Below, piece by piece: positions 1 to 10,984 of a DNA stretch of 64,000 nucleotides (positions within the stretch are counted from its first letter, which is position 1; each line of letters begins with the position of its first letter). The stretch comes from Sandaracinaceae bacterium (lineage in GTDB: Bacteria; Myxococcota_A; Polyangia; Polyangiales; Houyiibacteriaceae), in contig JACKEI010000005.1 in assembly GCA_020633075.1 (NCBI GenBank), forward strand, positions 278,940 to 342,939, in the 5' to 3' direction. The notes under the pieces were generated by a model. That model ran no database searches and had not been told where the DNA came from. It saw only the letters and a list, made by a program, of their open reading frames with translations. Position numbers and translations under genes: made by a program.

Positions 1-2
1 AC

Positions 3-299
3 TTGGACGGGCTGGGCCTGCCGCACGGCGCGCTCTTCGTGGTGGACTCCCCGCTCGGAGATCCCGACACGTCGCCGCGTGAGCTGGTGGTGCGGCAGGT
101 GGGAGCGGAGGGCTTTGGCGAGCCGCTCTCGCTGCGCAGCCCGGACGGCACCGCTCGCGCCGGACGGCTCGCGCGCCTCGCAGATGGCACCGTCATGGTG
201 GCCTACACGGGCCTGAGCGCGCTGTATGTGGAGCGGCTGAGCTGCCCGGAGGTACCGCAGGCAGACTCCGTGCCCGGCGCGCCCGCGACGCCGCCTTGA
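3..299 (+). CDS. C-terminal fragment of an unrecognised protein (5' end outside window)
   Basis: The reading frame is open from the left edge to a TGA at 297-299, so this is the last ~98 residues of a gene that starts outside the window. I do not recognise the family. The fragment has short beta-rich segments (GALFVVDSP, GTVMVAYTGLSALYVERL) and ends in a Pro/Ala-rich tail, which would suit the end of a secreted or beta-propeller-like protein, but that is only an impression. The TTG at position 3 should not be read as a true start. The next gene follows on the same strand after about 30 bases, so the two may be co-transcribed. Confidence 0.55.
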   Translation: MDGLGLPHGALFVVDSPLGDPDTSPRELVVRQVGAEGFGEPLSLRSPDGTARAGRLARLADGTVMVAYTGLSALYVERLSCPEVPQADSVPGAPATPP

Positions 300-330
300 C
301 CTCGCGGACATCGCTTCGCACGCTCAGCCG

Positions 331-1202
331 GTGAGTCGCATCACCGACCTAGTCGACCAAGCGGGCAGTACGGACGAGGTCACGCCGGCGCGCGCGCCTC
401 GTGCGGTGGTGGGAACCGACGCCGCCGACGCCGACGCCGTGTGGCAAGCGCTCGCGGCCGGCGCGGAGCTGGACATCGCCAGCGACGCAGGTCCCGGAGG
501 CCTGACACGCGTGTACGTCCCCGTGGCTGCAGAGGGCTTCATGGAGCAGGTCAACGCGGAGCCAGAGCGGGTCGCGCCGGGTACGCGGCTCGGGAGCTAT
601 CGCGCGCACCCCCTCTACGTGCCCGACCTGCCCGGCGGCCGCGTGCTGCTGCACGCCCTCCGGCTGCTCGAAGAGGACGCCCTGTCCGACCTCGACGACG
701 CTGCGCGTGACGCGCTCACCGCGGCTGCGCTGGTGCACGCGCTCGGCGAAGAGGCCCGGGGCACCCCCTTCGACGAGCGTGTGTCCATGCACGCCGTAGA
801 CGCCTTCTTGGCGCTCGGCGCCTCTGCCGAGGTCAGCTCCACGGCTTTGCCGGCTGTACCGTCCTCGGCGGCCACGAGGGCGCTCGAGGCGCTGCTGATC
901 CTGGACGCGGCGAAGGGAGCCGTCGCCACGGCCCGCAGCGGCCTCCCGCTGGTCTTGCTGCGCGCTGGGCGCCCCGCGCTGCTGGCGGCGGTGGCCGGGG
1001 ACCACAGCGGCAGCGCCGCGCTGCTGGTGAAGCTGGTGGTGGCCACGCTGGACCTCGGGCAGGGCCTCGGACGCACGCTCGCGCAGCTGGGGGATCAGCG
1101 CGCCGCGCTCGCCATGATGCTGGACGAGCGCGGCGCCTTCCAGGCTGGAAGCTCGCCAGCCAACGCGCTCCACGTGCGAGGTTACGAACGCGACGAGGCG
1201 TC

Positions 1203-1206
<4 letters not shown>
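331..1206 (+). CDS. Hypothetical Ala/Leu-rich protein upstream of uvrD
   Basis: A 291-residue protein starting at GTG 331. No domain is recognised. It is rich in Ala and Leu, and the second half looks helical (for example LLVKLVVATLDLGQGLGRTLAQLGD). There is no signal peptide or clear membrane segment, so a cytoplasmic location is likely. The stop overlaps the GTG start of the helicase gene by four bases (GTGA at 1203-1206), which suggests translational coupling and shared expression. A long open frame lies antisense to it, but the forward frame is preferred because of the coupling to uvrD and the operon direction. The function is unknown. Confidence 0.65.
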
Positions 1207-3572
<2,366 letters not shown>

Positions 3573-3640
3573 CCGGCCGCGTCGCGCTCACCAGAGACGC
3601 AGGATCCACGGCGCCAGTCCGCGCGCCGAGCGTCACTGCG

Positions 3641-4765
3641 TCAGTAGCGCCAGCCCGCCCGCACCTGCGCGTGTACGTAGCGATCCAGCAGGCCACCGAC
3701 GATGTTCGGGTCGCCCGGCTGCGGCCGCAGGCGGTACATGTAGCGCTGCGCCTCGAAGCCCACCGAGAGCTCGATGTTCTGCGGGAGCACGTAGCCGAGG
3801 TGGAGCCCCGACTCGAGACCCCAGCGGCGCCCACGCGGGAACCACGCGGCGGTGTCCACGTCCCCCGCGTCCGTGACCAGCCGCGCGCCAATGTGCACGG
3901 TCACGAAGAACCCGAGGTCCAGCGTGACCCGCGTCGCCGCGTCCAGGCGCAGGAAGCGGTAGTGACGGCTTGGCACGGCGGCGCGGTTGTCCACGTTGGG
4001 CAGCGCGATGGCCGAGCCGATGTCGAAGATCTGCCGCCCGCCGCCCACGCCCACGCTCGCGTCGATGCCGCGGTTCAGCAGCGCGTCTTGGTCGAAGCGG
4101 TAGCGGAAGCCCGTGACCAGCTCCTGGGCGCGCGTGGGGAAGGTGCTCCCGTCGGCACGCACCGAGTCGAAGGTCAGCATGTGCGTGTAGCGCAGCTCCA
4201 CGCCGAGCCCGCCCAGGGCGCCCATGTCGGCCCGGGCCAAGGGATAGGCCGCTACGTAGCCGCCGAACTCCTTCGCGCTGTTCAGGCTGTAGGGCCGCAT
4301 GAACCCGTAGAGGTCGTCGCGATACGTGAGGTGCTGGTAGAGCAACGCACCGATGGCCCCGAGCTCCAGCAGGGGGAGCCGGATGCGCCTCTCGGAGGTG
4401 GGCTCCTCGGCGGCGACGCAGTCGTCCTGGGCGTCGGGCGCGGGGCCCACGGCCGTGGCTCGCCGGGCGTCTGCCGCTCGCGCAGCCTCCGCAGCTTCCG
4501 CGGCTTCCATGCGGGCAACCTCGGCCTCGGCGGCCTCCGCTTCGGCCTGCAACCGGGCAGCCTCCGCCTCGAGGCGCTGGACCTCCGCCTCGGCTGCGGC
4601 AGCCGCCGCCTCCGCGTCATGCTCCAGCTGCGCTGGGTGGTCGTCTCCCTCGGCCCACTCCGGGTCCTCCAGCTGCGCGTGCGCCGCGGACGCGACCGAG
4701 AAGACCGCGACGAGCGCCAGCGAGCCAGCCGCGCGCAGCGAGAGCCATGTCCAGCCCCGACTCAT
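3641..4765 (-). CDS. Secreted Ala/Glu coiled-coil protein with putative outer-membrane beta-barrel
   Basis: A 374-residue protein. The N-terminus is a Sec signal peptide with a likely signal peptidase I site after SAAHA. It is followed by an Ala/Glu-rich segment with heptad-like EAEAARLQAEAEAAEAEV (about residues 50-100), probably a coiled coil. The rest alternates short polar and aromatic strands (GFRYRFDQD, YRFLRLDAATRVTLDLGFFVTVHIG, VRAGWRY at the very end), as expected of an outer-membrane beta-barrel; ending in an aromatic residue fits a barrel signal. ATG 4765 overlaps the stop of the upstream cytochrome-like lipoprotein gene (ATGA), so the two are probably co-translated. The specific function is unknown. 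Confidence 0.75.
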   Translation of the reverse strand: MSRGWTWLSLRAAGSLALVAVFSVASAAHAQLEDPEWAEGDDHPAQLEHDAEAAAAAAEAEVQRLEAEAARLQAEAEAAEAEVARMEAAEAAEAARAADARRATAVGPAPDAQDDCVAAEEPTSERRIRLPLLELGAIGALLYQHLTYRDDLYGFMRPYSLNSAKEFGGYVAAYPLARADMGALGGLGVELRYTHMLTFDSVRADGSTFPTRAQELVTGFRYRFDQDALLNRGIDASVGVGGGRQIFDIGSAIALPNVDNRAAVPSRHYRFLRLDAATRVTLDLGFFVTVHIGARLVTDAGDVDTAAWFPRGRRWGLESGLHLGYVLPQNIELSVGFEAQRYMYRLRPQPGDPNIVGGLLDRYVHAQVRAGWRY

Positions 4766-5298
4766 GTCCCACCCCCGTCGTCGGTGCCCAGGTCGGCGGC
4801 GCTCATGTCCGGCACGCCGGCGTCGCGCATCTGCGCGAGGCGCGCCTGCTGGCGAACCCAGTCTCGCACACAGGCGATCTCCGCCTGGTCCAGGAAGCCC
4901 ACGAGCGGCATGCGGTCCCCGCAGCCCTCACGCGGACCCTCCAGCTTCTCGAGCAAGAAGCTGTCGTCCGGCCGCGCGGGGTTGATGCGCATGCGCCCCT
5001 CGCACTGGGTGGACATCGTCCCGACGATGCGCGGCCCGGGGTTGGGGGAGACGAGATCGAGCTCCCCGGCCGGGTCGGCCGTCTCGTTGCCGTGGCAGGT
5101 GCCGGTCCCGCAACGCTGCCGGAAGAGATCCTCGACGTCGAGCGTGATGCGGCACTCGGGGGCTGGCCCGAACTGCTCCTCGTTGTCGATGGAGCCGACG
5201 CAGCCCGCGGTCGCGAGCGTGCCCAGCGTCGTGAGCGCGAGCAGTACGCGACGCGCACGGGCGAGTGGGAAGACTGAGGGGACTCTCGGCAGCATCAA
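4762..5298 (-). CDS. Cytochrome-c-like lipoprotein
   Basis: A 178-residue protein with a lipoprotein signal (LLALTTLGTLATAGC) and a short mature region. RCGTGTCHGN resembles a haem-binding site but has four residues between the cysteines (CX4CH), unlike classical CXXCH. The downstream segment DRMPLVGFLDQAEIACVRDWV matches the end of cytochrome modules found in DUF1592-type proteins (MPxxxxxLxxxxxxxxxxWV). It is likely anchored in the envelope. The gene sits just downstream of the DUF1592/DUF1552 operon and overlaps the next gene by four bases. The Asp/Gly-rich C-terminus (LGTDDGGGT) is probably disordered. Haem binding is inferred, not certain. Confidence 0.75.
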   Translation of the reverse strand: MMLPRVPSVFPLARARRVLLALTTLGTLATAGCVGSIDNEEQFGPAPECRITLDVEDLFRQRCGTGTCHGNETADPAGELDLVSPNPGPRIVGTMSTQCEGRMRINPARPDDSFLLEKLEGPREGCGDRMPLVGFLDQAEIACVRDWVRQQARLAQMRDAGVPDMSAADLGTDDGGGT

Positions 5299-5350
5299 AG
5301 GGGAGCTCGTGGCAAGGCCCGGCGGGCGTGAGATGGCGACATGGGTACCA

Positions 5351-5373
5351 CCTTCCGGCCCATCGACGGAAGG
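5351..5373. terminator. Possible hairpin between two minus-strand transcription units
   Basis: CCTTCCG at 5351-5357 pairs with CGGAAGG at 5367-5373 around a nine-base loop, in the 95-base gap below the stop at 5394. There is no run of T on the minus strand after it, so an intrinsic terminator is doubtful; it may be a processing or regulatory hairpin. Confidence 0.3.
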
Positions 5374-5393
5374 GTTCTTCGTTGGGACCCAGG

Positions 5394-6296
5394 CTAGTCG
5401 GTGGTGTCGCTGGGCGGGAGCACGAAGGCGGTCACCCCGTGAATGGTCATGGCGGTGGAGAGTTGGTCGCAGCTCCCCAGCTCGTTGGGCACCAGGTCGG
5501 CCAGGCCGCGGAGGGCCCGCGCGGCGATCGGCATGATGGACTCGCCCCCCGGGATCTCGGCCAGCAGGTCGTCGATGAGGGTCTGCACGGGAACGGCGCC
5601 GCCCAGGATGCCGGTGATCTCGCCGGAGTCCGCGTCGAAGTCGATGGAGAGGTGGCCCGAGAAGATGGGCAGGTTGAAGCGCTGGTCCAGGATGGCGACC
5701 GGGAGGACGGTCTCGAACGACGAGGCCTCCATGTGACCGTCGATGATGCGCGCATGACGCATCTCGGCGGACATGGTCCCCGGCTGGATGTCGAAGGACT
5801 GACCGGGCACCAGCAGCCCGTCGTTCCCGACATCCGTCGGGCCCTCACCGAAGTGGAGCCGCACCGTGACGTCGTTGTCGTTCTCGAAGCTGTTGAGCCC
5901 CTCGAACTCCACCAGGATCAACAGCGAGCCTTCGTTGATGGCCCCCTGGATGAGCGCGGCGGGATCGCCGCCGAACAGGGCCAGCGTGGGCCCGAAGAGC
6001 GAGAGCTGGTTGTCGATGCCGGGGACACCGTCCGGGTCGGTGAAGTCCAGCTTGTTGCAGGTCTCGAGGGCCGGGACGTCGTCGACACGGCCGTCCAGGT
6101 TGAGCCCGACGACCGAACCGTCCGCCCCCGCGTTGGCCACGAGACCCACCTCGGCGAGCACCACGGAGTAGGTGAAGCCCTCGGGCCCGCTGTCCGCACA
6201 GGACAGCAAGAGCGCGAGCGAGAGCACGAGCGGCGTGCGCGCGAGCCAGGGGTCCGCGAGGCGCGCGCGACGCGACTTGGATGAACCCGGGCCCAT
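5394..6296 (-). CDS. Hypothetical lipoprotein of the DUF1592/DUF1552 operon
   Basis: A 300-residue lipoprotein. ATG 6296 is preferred to starts further upstream, which would overlap the DUF1552 gene; it lies two bases after that gene's stop. The signal is PLVLSLALLLSC with Cys as the lipidated residue. The mature part is acidic and contains DGRVDDVPALETCNKLDFTDPDG and a segment beginning SGHLSIDFDADSGEITG, suggesting a beta-rich periplasmic or surface protein that may bind divalent cations. I do not recognise a named family. Position at the end of a DUF1592-DUF1552 cassette suggests it is a third component of the same envelope system. Confidence 0.78.
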   Translation of the reverse strand: MGPGSSKSRRARLADPWLARTPLVLSLALLLSCADSGPEGFTYSVVLAEVGLVANAGADGSVVGLNLDGRVDDVPALETCNKLDFTDPDGVPGIDNQLSLFGPTLALFGGDPAALIQGAINEGSLLILVEFEGLNSFENDNDVTVRLHFGEGPTDVGNDGLLVPGQSFDIQPGTMSAEMRHARIIDGHMEASSFETVLPVAILDQRFNLPIFSGHLSIDFDADSGEITGILGGAVPVQTLIDDLLAEIPGGESIMPIAARALRGLADLVPNELGSCDQLSTAMTIHGVTAFVLPPSDTTD

Positions 6297-6298
6297 GC

Positions 6299-7639
6299 TC
6301 AGACCTCGATGGCCGACAAGCCTGTGGTGGTGCGCGCCGCGCCCACGCCCCAGTCCCCCGCGTTGATGCCCATTGCGCGGATGAGGGACAGGATCACCTG
6401 GCTGGCGTTCTCGCCGTTGCCGCGGTGGTGGAGGCCCATCTTGATCTTGTTGCAGGCGCTCCCCGCGAGGAGCAGCGGGTAGTTCTCGATGCTGTGGTCG
6501 CGGCCGCGCGAGCAATCGGTGGTGCCGAGGCACACCATGTTGTCCAACAGGCGGCCGTCGCCCTCCTGCACGCTGGCGAGCTTACCCACGAAGTAGGCGA
6601 GCTGATCCATGATGCTGGTCAGGATGCCGTCCACCTGGGGCTGATCACCCGGCTCGTTGTGGGTCAGGTTGTGGTGCTCCATCGTCGTGTTCGGATACCA
6701 GATGTTGGACACCGGTCCCGAGAACATGACGCTGAACACGCGCGTCTGATCGCACGCGAGGGCGTAGGTGAGGATGTCCGCCACGGCGCGGTGCTTGGCG
6801 AACATCTGCTCGCGACCGTTGACGTCCGGGTACTCCATGAGGGGGGTCTGCGCCATCATGCACGCGGCCAGATCGGGGGGATCTTCCTCCAGGCGCAGCA
6901 GCTGCAGCTCCAGCTCTCGGACGTTGGTGAGGTGCTGGTCCACGCGCGCCCTGTCGTGAGAGCCGAGGCGCGACTCGAGGCGCGTGATGTCGTCCTGTAC
7001 CGCAGAGAGCACGCTGCGACGCAGCGCCCAGCGCGGGTCGATGATGGGCTCTTCGCCAGGGAGCGTGAAGCCCTCACCGAAGATGCGGCGGTAGAGCGCG
7101 ATGGGGTTGGACTCCACCGGGTTGTCGTTGTTCGGTCCGTTGACGCTGAACGAGCGCACGCCGCGCTGCACCCCCGCCTCGATGGAGCGGAAGCGCGTGG
7201 CGCCACCCACCGCCTCGCGAACGACGACGTCCACGCTGGGGGACGAGAAGGTCTGCTGCCCGTTGACGGCGAGCGGATGGCCCGCGAGCAAGCCCGCCGG
7301 GCCCGCGAAGTGGGCCTCGAGGTTCTCGCCGAAGACCTTCATCCCGGACACGATGGTGATGTCCTGGGCGAGCCCTGCCGTGGCGAAGGGCGTGAGCTCC
7401 GGACTCATCGCGAAACCACGTCCGGTCTCGGTGGGGAACCAGCGCTCCGGAATGACACCGTTGCCCCAGATCCACGTCCCAAAGCGGCGCGGCAGCGCGG
7501 TGCCGTCCGCGAGCGCGGTGCCGTTGTCGTTCAGGAACACGTCGAGCAGCGGAAGGCTGACGCCCACGGCGGCGCCGCCGAGCAAGCCCTTGAGCACGGT
7601 GCGGCGGTCGAGAAGGCGCTTGGGTCGGAAGTAGGCCAT
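6299..7639 (-). CDS. DUF1552 family Tat-exported protein
   Basis: A 446-residue member of the DUF1552 family, typical of Planctomycetes and myxobacteria. The N-terminus DRRTVLKGLLGGAAVGVSLP has a twin-arginine-type signal and hydrophobic stretch, so export by Tat is likely. Family hallmarks seen include FGTWIWGNGVIPERW, GHPLAVNG, and SRGRDHSIENYPLLLAGSA near the end, reminiscent of sulfatase/DUF1501-like alkaline phosphatase-fold proteins. Its start overlaps the DUF1592 stop by one base (TGATG). DUF1552 and DUF1592 proteins are almost always paired; the biochemical role is not established. Confidence 0.93.
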   Translation of the reverse strand: MAYFRPKRLLDRRTVLKGLLGGAAVGVSLPLLDVFLNDNGTALADGTALPRRFGTWIWGNGVIPERWFPTETGRGFAMSPELTPFATAGLAQDITIVSGMKVFGENLEAHFAGPAGLLAGHPLAVNGQQTFSSPSVDVVVREAVGGATRFRSIEAGVQRGVRSFSVNGPNNDNPVESNPIALYRRIFGEGFTLPGEEPIIDPRWALRRSVLSAVQDDITRLESRLGSHDRARVDQHLTNVRELELQLLRLEEDPPDLAACMMAQTPLMEYPDVNGREQMFAKHRAVADILTYALACDQTRVFSVMFSGPVSNIWYPNTTMEHHNLTHNEPGDQPQVDGILTSIMDQLAYFVGKLASVQEGDGRLLDNMVCLGTTDCSRGRDHSIENYPLLLAGSACNKIKMGLHHRGNGENASQVILSLIRAMGINAGDWGVGAARTTTGLSAIEV

Positions 7640-9327
7640 CAGTTCTCCTCCATCGTGACGACGGCGCGCAGGCCACGGGAAGTGCGGAAGCCCTCGCTCA
7701 GCGCGATGGCGACGAGCAGATCCTTGACGCGGTAGCCCGAGGCCGCGAAGGCCTCGGTGAGCTCGTCGATCTGGATCTGCTCCGTGCGCTCGGGTGTGTG
7801 TCCAGTGGCGTACTTGTAGAGGTTACGGGCGAAGCAGGCGGGCATGTCGGGGTGATTGCGGATGAGGACGCCGAGGGCCGCCGCGTCTGCGAAGGGCACG
7901 CCGTCGAGGTCGCTGCTGGGGTCGATGATGGCGCCCGCCTCGAGACGTCGGTAACGTCCGAGGGCGTCGAAGTTCTCGAACCCGAGGCCGATGGGATCCA
8001 TCACGGAGTGACAGCTGGCGCAGACCGGGTTCTCGCGGTGCTCCGCGAGGCGCTCGCGCAGGGTGGTGGCCGTCACGGACGGCTCCGGGATGGAGGTGTC
8101 CACGTCGGCCGGGGGTGGCGGGATCTCGCCGCACAGGATGGCGATGCGCACGAACTTGCCGCGCGAGGTGGCCGAGGTCGCGGTCGCGTGGCTGTGCAGG
8201 GCCATGAATGACGCCTGCGTGAGGATGCCCGCGCGCGGGGAGTCGTCCGGATAGGTGAACGGGGCGAAGCCGTCGCGCGACGGCGTGGGAACGCTGTAGA
8301 TGGACGCCATCTTGCGGTTGAGGAACGTGGTGCGCGTCGTGAAGACGTCACGGTAGTCCCCCTCGTCCTCGAAGATGTTCTGCTCGAGGGTGAGCAGTGT
8401 CTCCTCACGCGCGCTGGGGCCCACATCGCCATCGATGTGCACGAAGACCTCGGGGTCCTTCACCAGCGTCGTGAGCTTGTCCAGCTCGAAGAGCTCCGTG
8501 AAGAACGAGCGCACGCCCTCGCGAGCGCGCGGGTCGTCCACCATCCGGCGCACCTGCGCCTCGAGCAGCGCGTCGTCCACCAGATCGCCGTCCTCCGCAG
8601 CCGCGAGCAGCGTGTCGTCCGGCGTGGAGTTCCAGAGGAAGTAGCTCAGGCGCGAGGCCATCTCCAGACTGGAGTAACGCAGCGCCGGGGCGTCCTCGGC
8701 GGCGGCGGGGTTCTCCTCGCCGAGCTCCACGCGGTACAGGAAGTTGGGCGAGGTGAGCAGTCCAATCAGGCCGAACTCGAGGCCGTCGTAGAAGTCCGTG
8801 AGGATGGTCGCCGCCTGGCCGGAGACGCCCACGAGGGGGTCGAGCTCGACCTCCGCGAGGGGCCGGCGCCACAGACGCTGGCCATAGTCCGCCAGGAAGG
8901 CGCGCGCGCAGACGGCGTCGACCGTGCCCGTCGGCGTGCACGGCATGAGCGCGTCACGTTCCGGTCCGGGCTCCAGCACCTGCGCCGCCACGGTGGTGGC
9001 CATGCTCTCGTACAGCTCCGTGCCCCGCGCCGAGATGCCGCCGAAGGCCGCCCCGACCGCGTAGGAGTGGTCCACGCGGTTGTCGTTCTCGAGCGGGCCC
9101 GCCACGACGACGTGCTCGCCGAACACGTCCACCAGCGAGTTGCGGTACTGCGCGCGGGTCAGGCGCAGCAAGACGGAGTCTGCCGCGACGAAGTCGGGGG
9201 GCGGGAGCGGGGGATCGGGCTGGACGTTGTCGGCGGGGGCTCCGCCGATGACACCGGTCGTCTCGCAGGCGGCAAGCGCGAGCGCTCCCAAGAGCGCGAC
9301 GGCCTGATGAGTTCGGAATTGACGCAT
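7639..9327 (-). CDS. DUF1592 family lipoprotein with DUF1587/1595/1592/1588/1585 domains
   Basis: A 562-residue protein starting at ATG 9327; the open frame extends further upstream but lacks a signal there. The lipoprotein signal is VALLGALALAAC. Domains in order: DUF1587 (LTRAQYRNSLVDVFG), DUF1595 (DYGQRLWRRPLAEVEL), DUF1592 (EFGLIGLLTSPNFLYRVELG), DUF1588 (NRKMASIYSVP to CASCHSVMDPIGLGFENFD) and DUF1585 (RNLYKYATGHTPE to LLVAIALSEGF). CASCH is a CXXCH haem-binding motif, so a c-type haem is likely. It heads the minus-strand operon with DUF1552. The family is probably an envelope redox or polymer-degrading system, but no substrate is established. Confidence 0.94.
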   Translation of the reverse strand: MRQFRTHQAVALLGALALAACETTGVIGGAPADNVQPDPPLPPPDFVAADSVLLRLTRAQYRNSLVDVFGEHVVVAGPLENDNRVDHSYAVGAAFGGISARGTELYESMATTVAAQVLEPGPERDALMPCTPTGTVDAVCARAFLADYGQRLWRRPLAEVELDPLVGVSGQAATILTDFYDGLEFGLIGLLTSPNFLYRVELGEENPAAAEDAPALRYSSLEMASRLSYFLWNSTPDDTLLAAAEDGDLVDDALLEAQVRRMVDDPRAREGVRSFFTELFELDKLTTLVKDPEVFVHIDGDVGPSAREETLLTLEQNIFEDEGDYRDVFTTRTTFLNRKMASIYSVPTPSRDGFAPFTYPDDSPRAGILTQASFMALHSHATATSATSRGKFVRIAILCGEIPPPPADVDTSIPEPSVTATTLRERLAEHRENPVCASCHSVMDPIGLGFENFDALGRYRRLEAGAIIDPSSDLDGVPFADAAALGVLIRNHPDMPACFARNLYKYATGHTPERTEQIQIDELTEAFAASGYRVKDLLVAIALSEGFRTSRGLRAVVTMEEN

Positions 9328-9400
9328 GAAACCTCGGGGGGGCTGCGCGGAAGAATAGCAGCCTGACAGGCAAATGCGCGAAGAAAAGCTGATTTGGGGC

Positions 9401-10615
9401 TCAGTTCTGCGGGGGCGCGGCCGCCAGCGCAGCCTCCCAGGAGGCCCCCGCCGCGAGCAGCTTCTGGTACTGGATGACCAGCGGCGGCATGGACGCGGCG
9501 AGCACGGCGGAGAGCTTGCCCTCGCGGCCGAAGACCGCACAGAACTTCTCCGCATCGGCGGATCCCGCGACGAAGCGGACCTCGTCCGTCCCCAGCGGGC
9601 GGCCGGCCCCCTGCAGCTTCACGCCGAACTGATCCGACCAGAAGCTCGGGACATGAGCGTACTCGGCGGCGGCGTCGCCGTGGAGCAGGTGGTCCACCGC
9701 GGCGCGGGCGCCCTCCACGGCATTGCTCCAGTGCTCGAGGCGCATGTGCTCCCCGAAGAGGGGGTTCCAGAAGCGCGCGACGTCACCGACGGCGTACACG
9801 CCGTGGCCTGCGTGGCAGTGCGCGTCCGTGACGACCCCGTCATCCAGCGTCAGGCCCGAGCCCGCCAGCCACTCCGTGTTGGGGACCGCGCCGATGCCCA
9901 CGATGCAGACCTCCGCCGGGACGAGCGTGCGGTCGGACAAGCGCACACCGGAGAGCTGCCGCCCGTCGCCCTGGCCGCGCGCGTCGAACCCGGCCACCGA
10001 GACCCCACAGCGCAGCGTGGCACCGTGAGCCTGCATGCGCGCGCCCAGCGCGGCGCCGAGCGTGACCCCCAGCCCACGCACCAGCGGAGCCGAGAGCGCC
10101 TCGAGGATGGTCACCTCGCAACCGAGCGCGCGCGCCGTGCTGGCGACCTCCGCCCCGATGAAGCCGGCGCCCACCACACACACGCGCGGGGTGCTCGCGA
10201 GGGCCTCGCGGAGGGCGCGGGCGTCGTCGAGCGTGCGCAGCGTAAAGAGACCGCGCAGCTCGGGCTGGTCCGGCAGCCTGCGCGCTCGCGCTCCCGTCGC
10301 GAGGATGGCCGCGTCATAGGGCAGCTCGCTCCCATCGGCCAGCAGCACGCGGCGGCGCGCCGTGTCCAGGCCCGCCGCGCGGGTGCCGAGCCGCAGGTCC
10401 AGGTCCAGCTCGTCGTAGGGCTTGCGGCGCAAGGCCAGCTGCTCCTCCGTGAAGGTCCCGGCCAGGAGCTGCTTCGACAGAGGGGGGCGGTCGTATGGGA
10501 GATGAGGCTCCTCCCCGAGGAGGGTCAGCGGGCCCGCGTAGCCCTTGCGGCGCAGCAGCTCGGCGGCGCGCAAGCCCCCCAACGACGCCCCCACGATTAC
10601 GACTGACTCCGGCAT
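9401..10615 (-). CDS. FAD-dependent ferredoxin reductase (NAD(P)H oxidoreductase)
   Basis: A 404-residue member of the pyridine nucleotide-disulfide oxidoreductase superfamily, of the type that reduces [2Fe-2S] or [3Fe-4S] ferredoxins for monooxygenases and cytochromes P450. The FAD site is VVIVGASLGGLRAAELL at the N-terminus; DRPPLSKQLL is a hallmark of ferredoxin/rubredoxin/putidaredoxin reductases; the NAD(P)H site is VCVVGAGFIGAEVASTA; the second FAD motif is HGVYAVGDVARF. A reductase C-terminal domain (SDQFGVKLQGAGRP) follows. It is divergent from the ferredoxin gene across a 123-base gap holding a KstR-like palindrome, so they probably form one electron-transfer chain. Confidence 0.93.
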   Translation of the reverse strand: MPESVVIVGASLGGLRAAELLRRKGYAGPLTLLGEEPHLPYDRPPLSKQLLAGTFTEEQLALRRKPYDELDLDLRLGTRAAGLDTARRRVLLADGSELPYDAAILATGARARRLPDQPELRGLFTLRTLDDARALREALASTPRVCVVGAGFIGAEVASTARALGCEVTILEALSAPLVRGLGVTLGAALGARMQAHGATLRCGVSVAGFDARGQGDGRQLSGVRLSDRTLVPAEVCIVGIGAVPNTEWLAGSGLTLDDGVVTDAHCHAGHGVYAVGDVARFWNPLFGEHMRLEHWSNAVEGARAAVDHLLHGDAAAEYAHVPSFWSDQFGVKLQGAGRPLGTDEVRFVAGSADAEKFCAVFGREGKLSAVLAASMPPLVIQYQKLLAAGASWEAALAAAPPQN

Positions 10616-10669
10616 CTGCGCTCCTCGTCTCTAATGCGCTGGCCCCGGCGAGCGCGTTGCGGTACAAAG

Positions 10670-10683
10670 TGAAACATGTTCTA
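10670..10683. promoter_or_regulatory. KstR-type palindromic operator
   Basis: TGAAACATGTTCTA fits the published KstR consensus TnnAACnnGTTnnA at every fixed position and contains the perfect palindrome AACATGTT. It lies in the divergent gap between the ferredoxin reductase and ferredoxin genes. KstR is the TetR-family repressor of steroid catabolism in actinobacteria. That a similar regulator acts here is inference from the site and from the KstD-like gene next door; no tetR gene is in this window. Confidence 0.6.
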
Positions 10684-10738
10684 GTTGTCTGCGCCGAGCA
10701 ACCCGAGGCGCGGTCGCCTACAACCGGAGAGCCACGAA

Positions 10739-10930
10739 ATGAAGATCGTTTTCGATGCCGACGCCTGCGCGTGCCACGGACAGTGTGCCAGCGCCGCCCC
10801 TGAGCTCTTTGCCTTTGACGACGCCGGGCACCTCAAGGTGCTGATCGAGGAGCCGCCCGAAGAGCTCTGGGAAGCCGCCGAGGACGCCGCCGACGTGTGC
10901 CCCGTGCAGGCCATCACCCTGGTGCGCTGA
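10739..10930 (+). CDS. Small [3Fe-4S]-type ferredoxin
   Basis: A 63-residue ferredoxin. ATG 10739 is chosen because GGAGA lies just upstream and the protein then begins MKIVFDADACACHGQC; an upstream start at 10685 would add a non-homologous leader overlapping the operator. The cluster ligands are C-X2-H-X2-C (CACHGQC) with a distal CP (CPVQAI), the pattern of single-cluster ferredoxins that feed cytochromes P450 or oxygenases. Acidic patches (EEPPEELWEAAEDAAD) suit docking to a reductase. It probably works with the divergent reductase and is followed 54 bases later by the KstD-like gene. Confidence 0.92.
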   Translation: MKIVFDADACACHGQCASAAPELFAFDDAGHLKVLIEEPPEELWEAAEDAADVCPVQAITLVR

Positions 10931-10984
10931 GCGCCTGCTGCGCTGCGCGCCACGACGCCTGAAACGCGTGAGAAGGAGCCCCCC

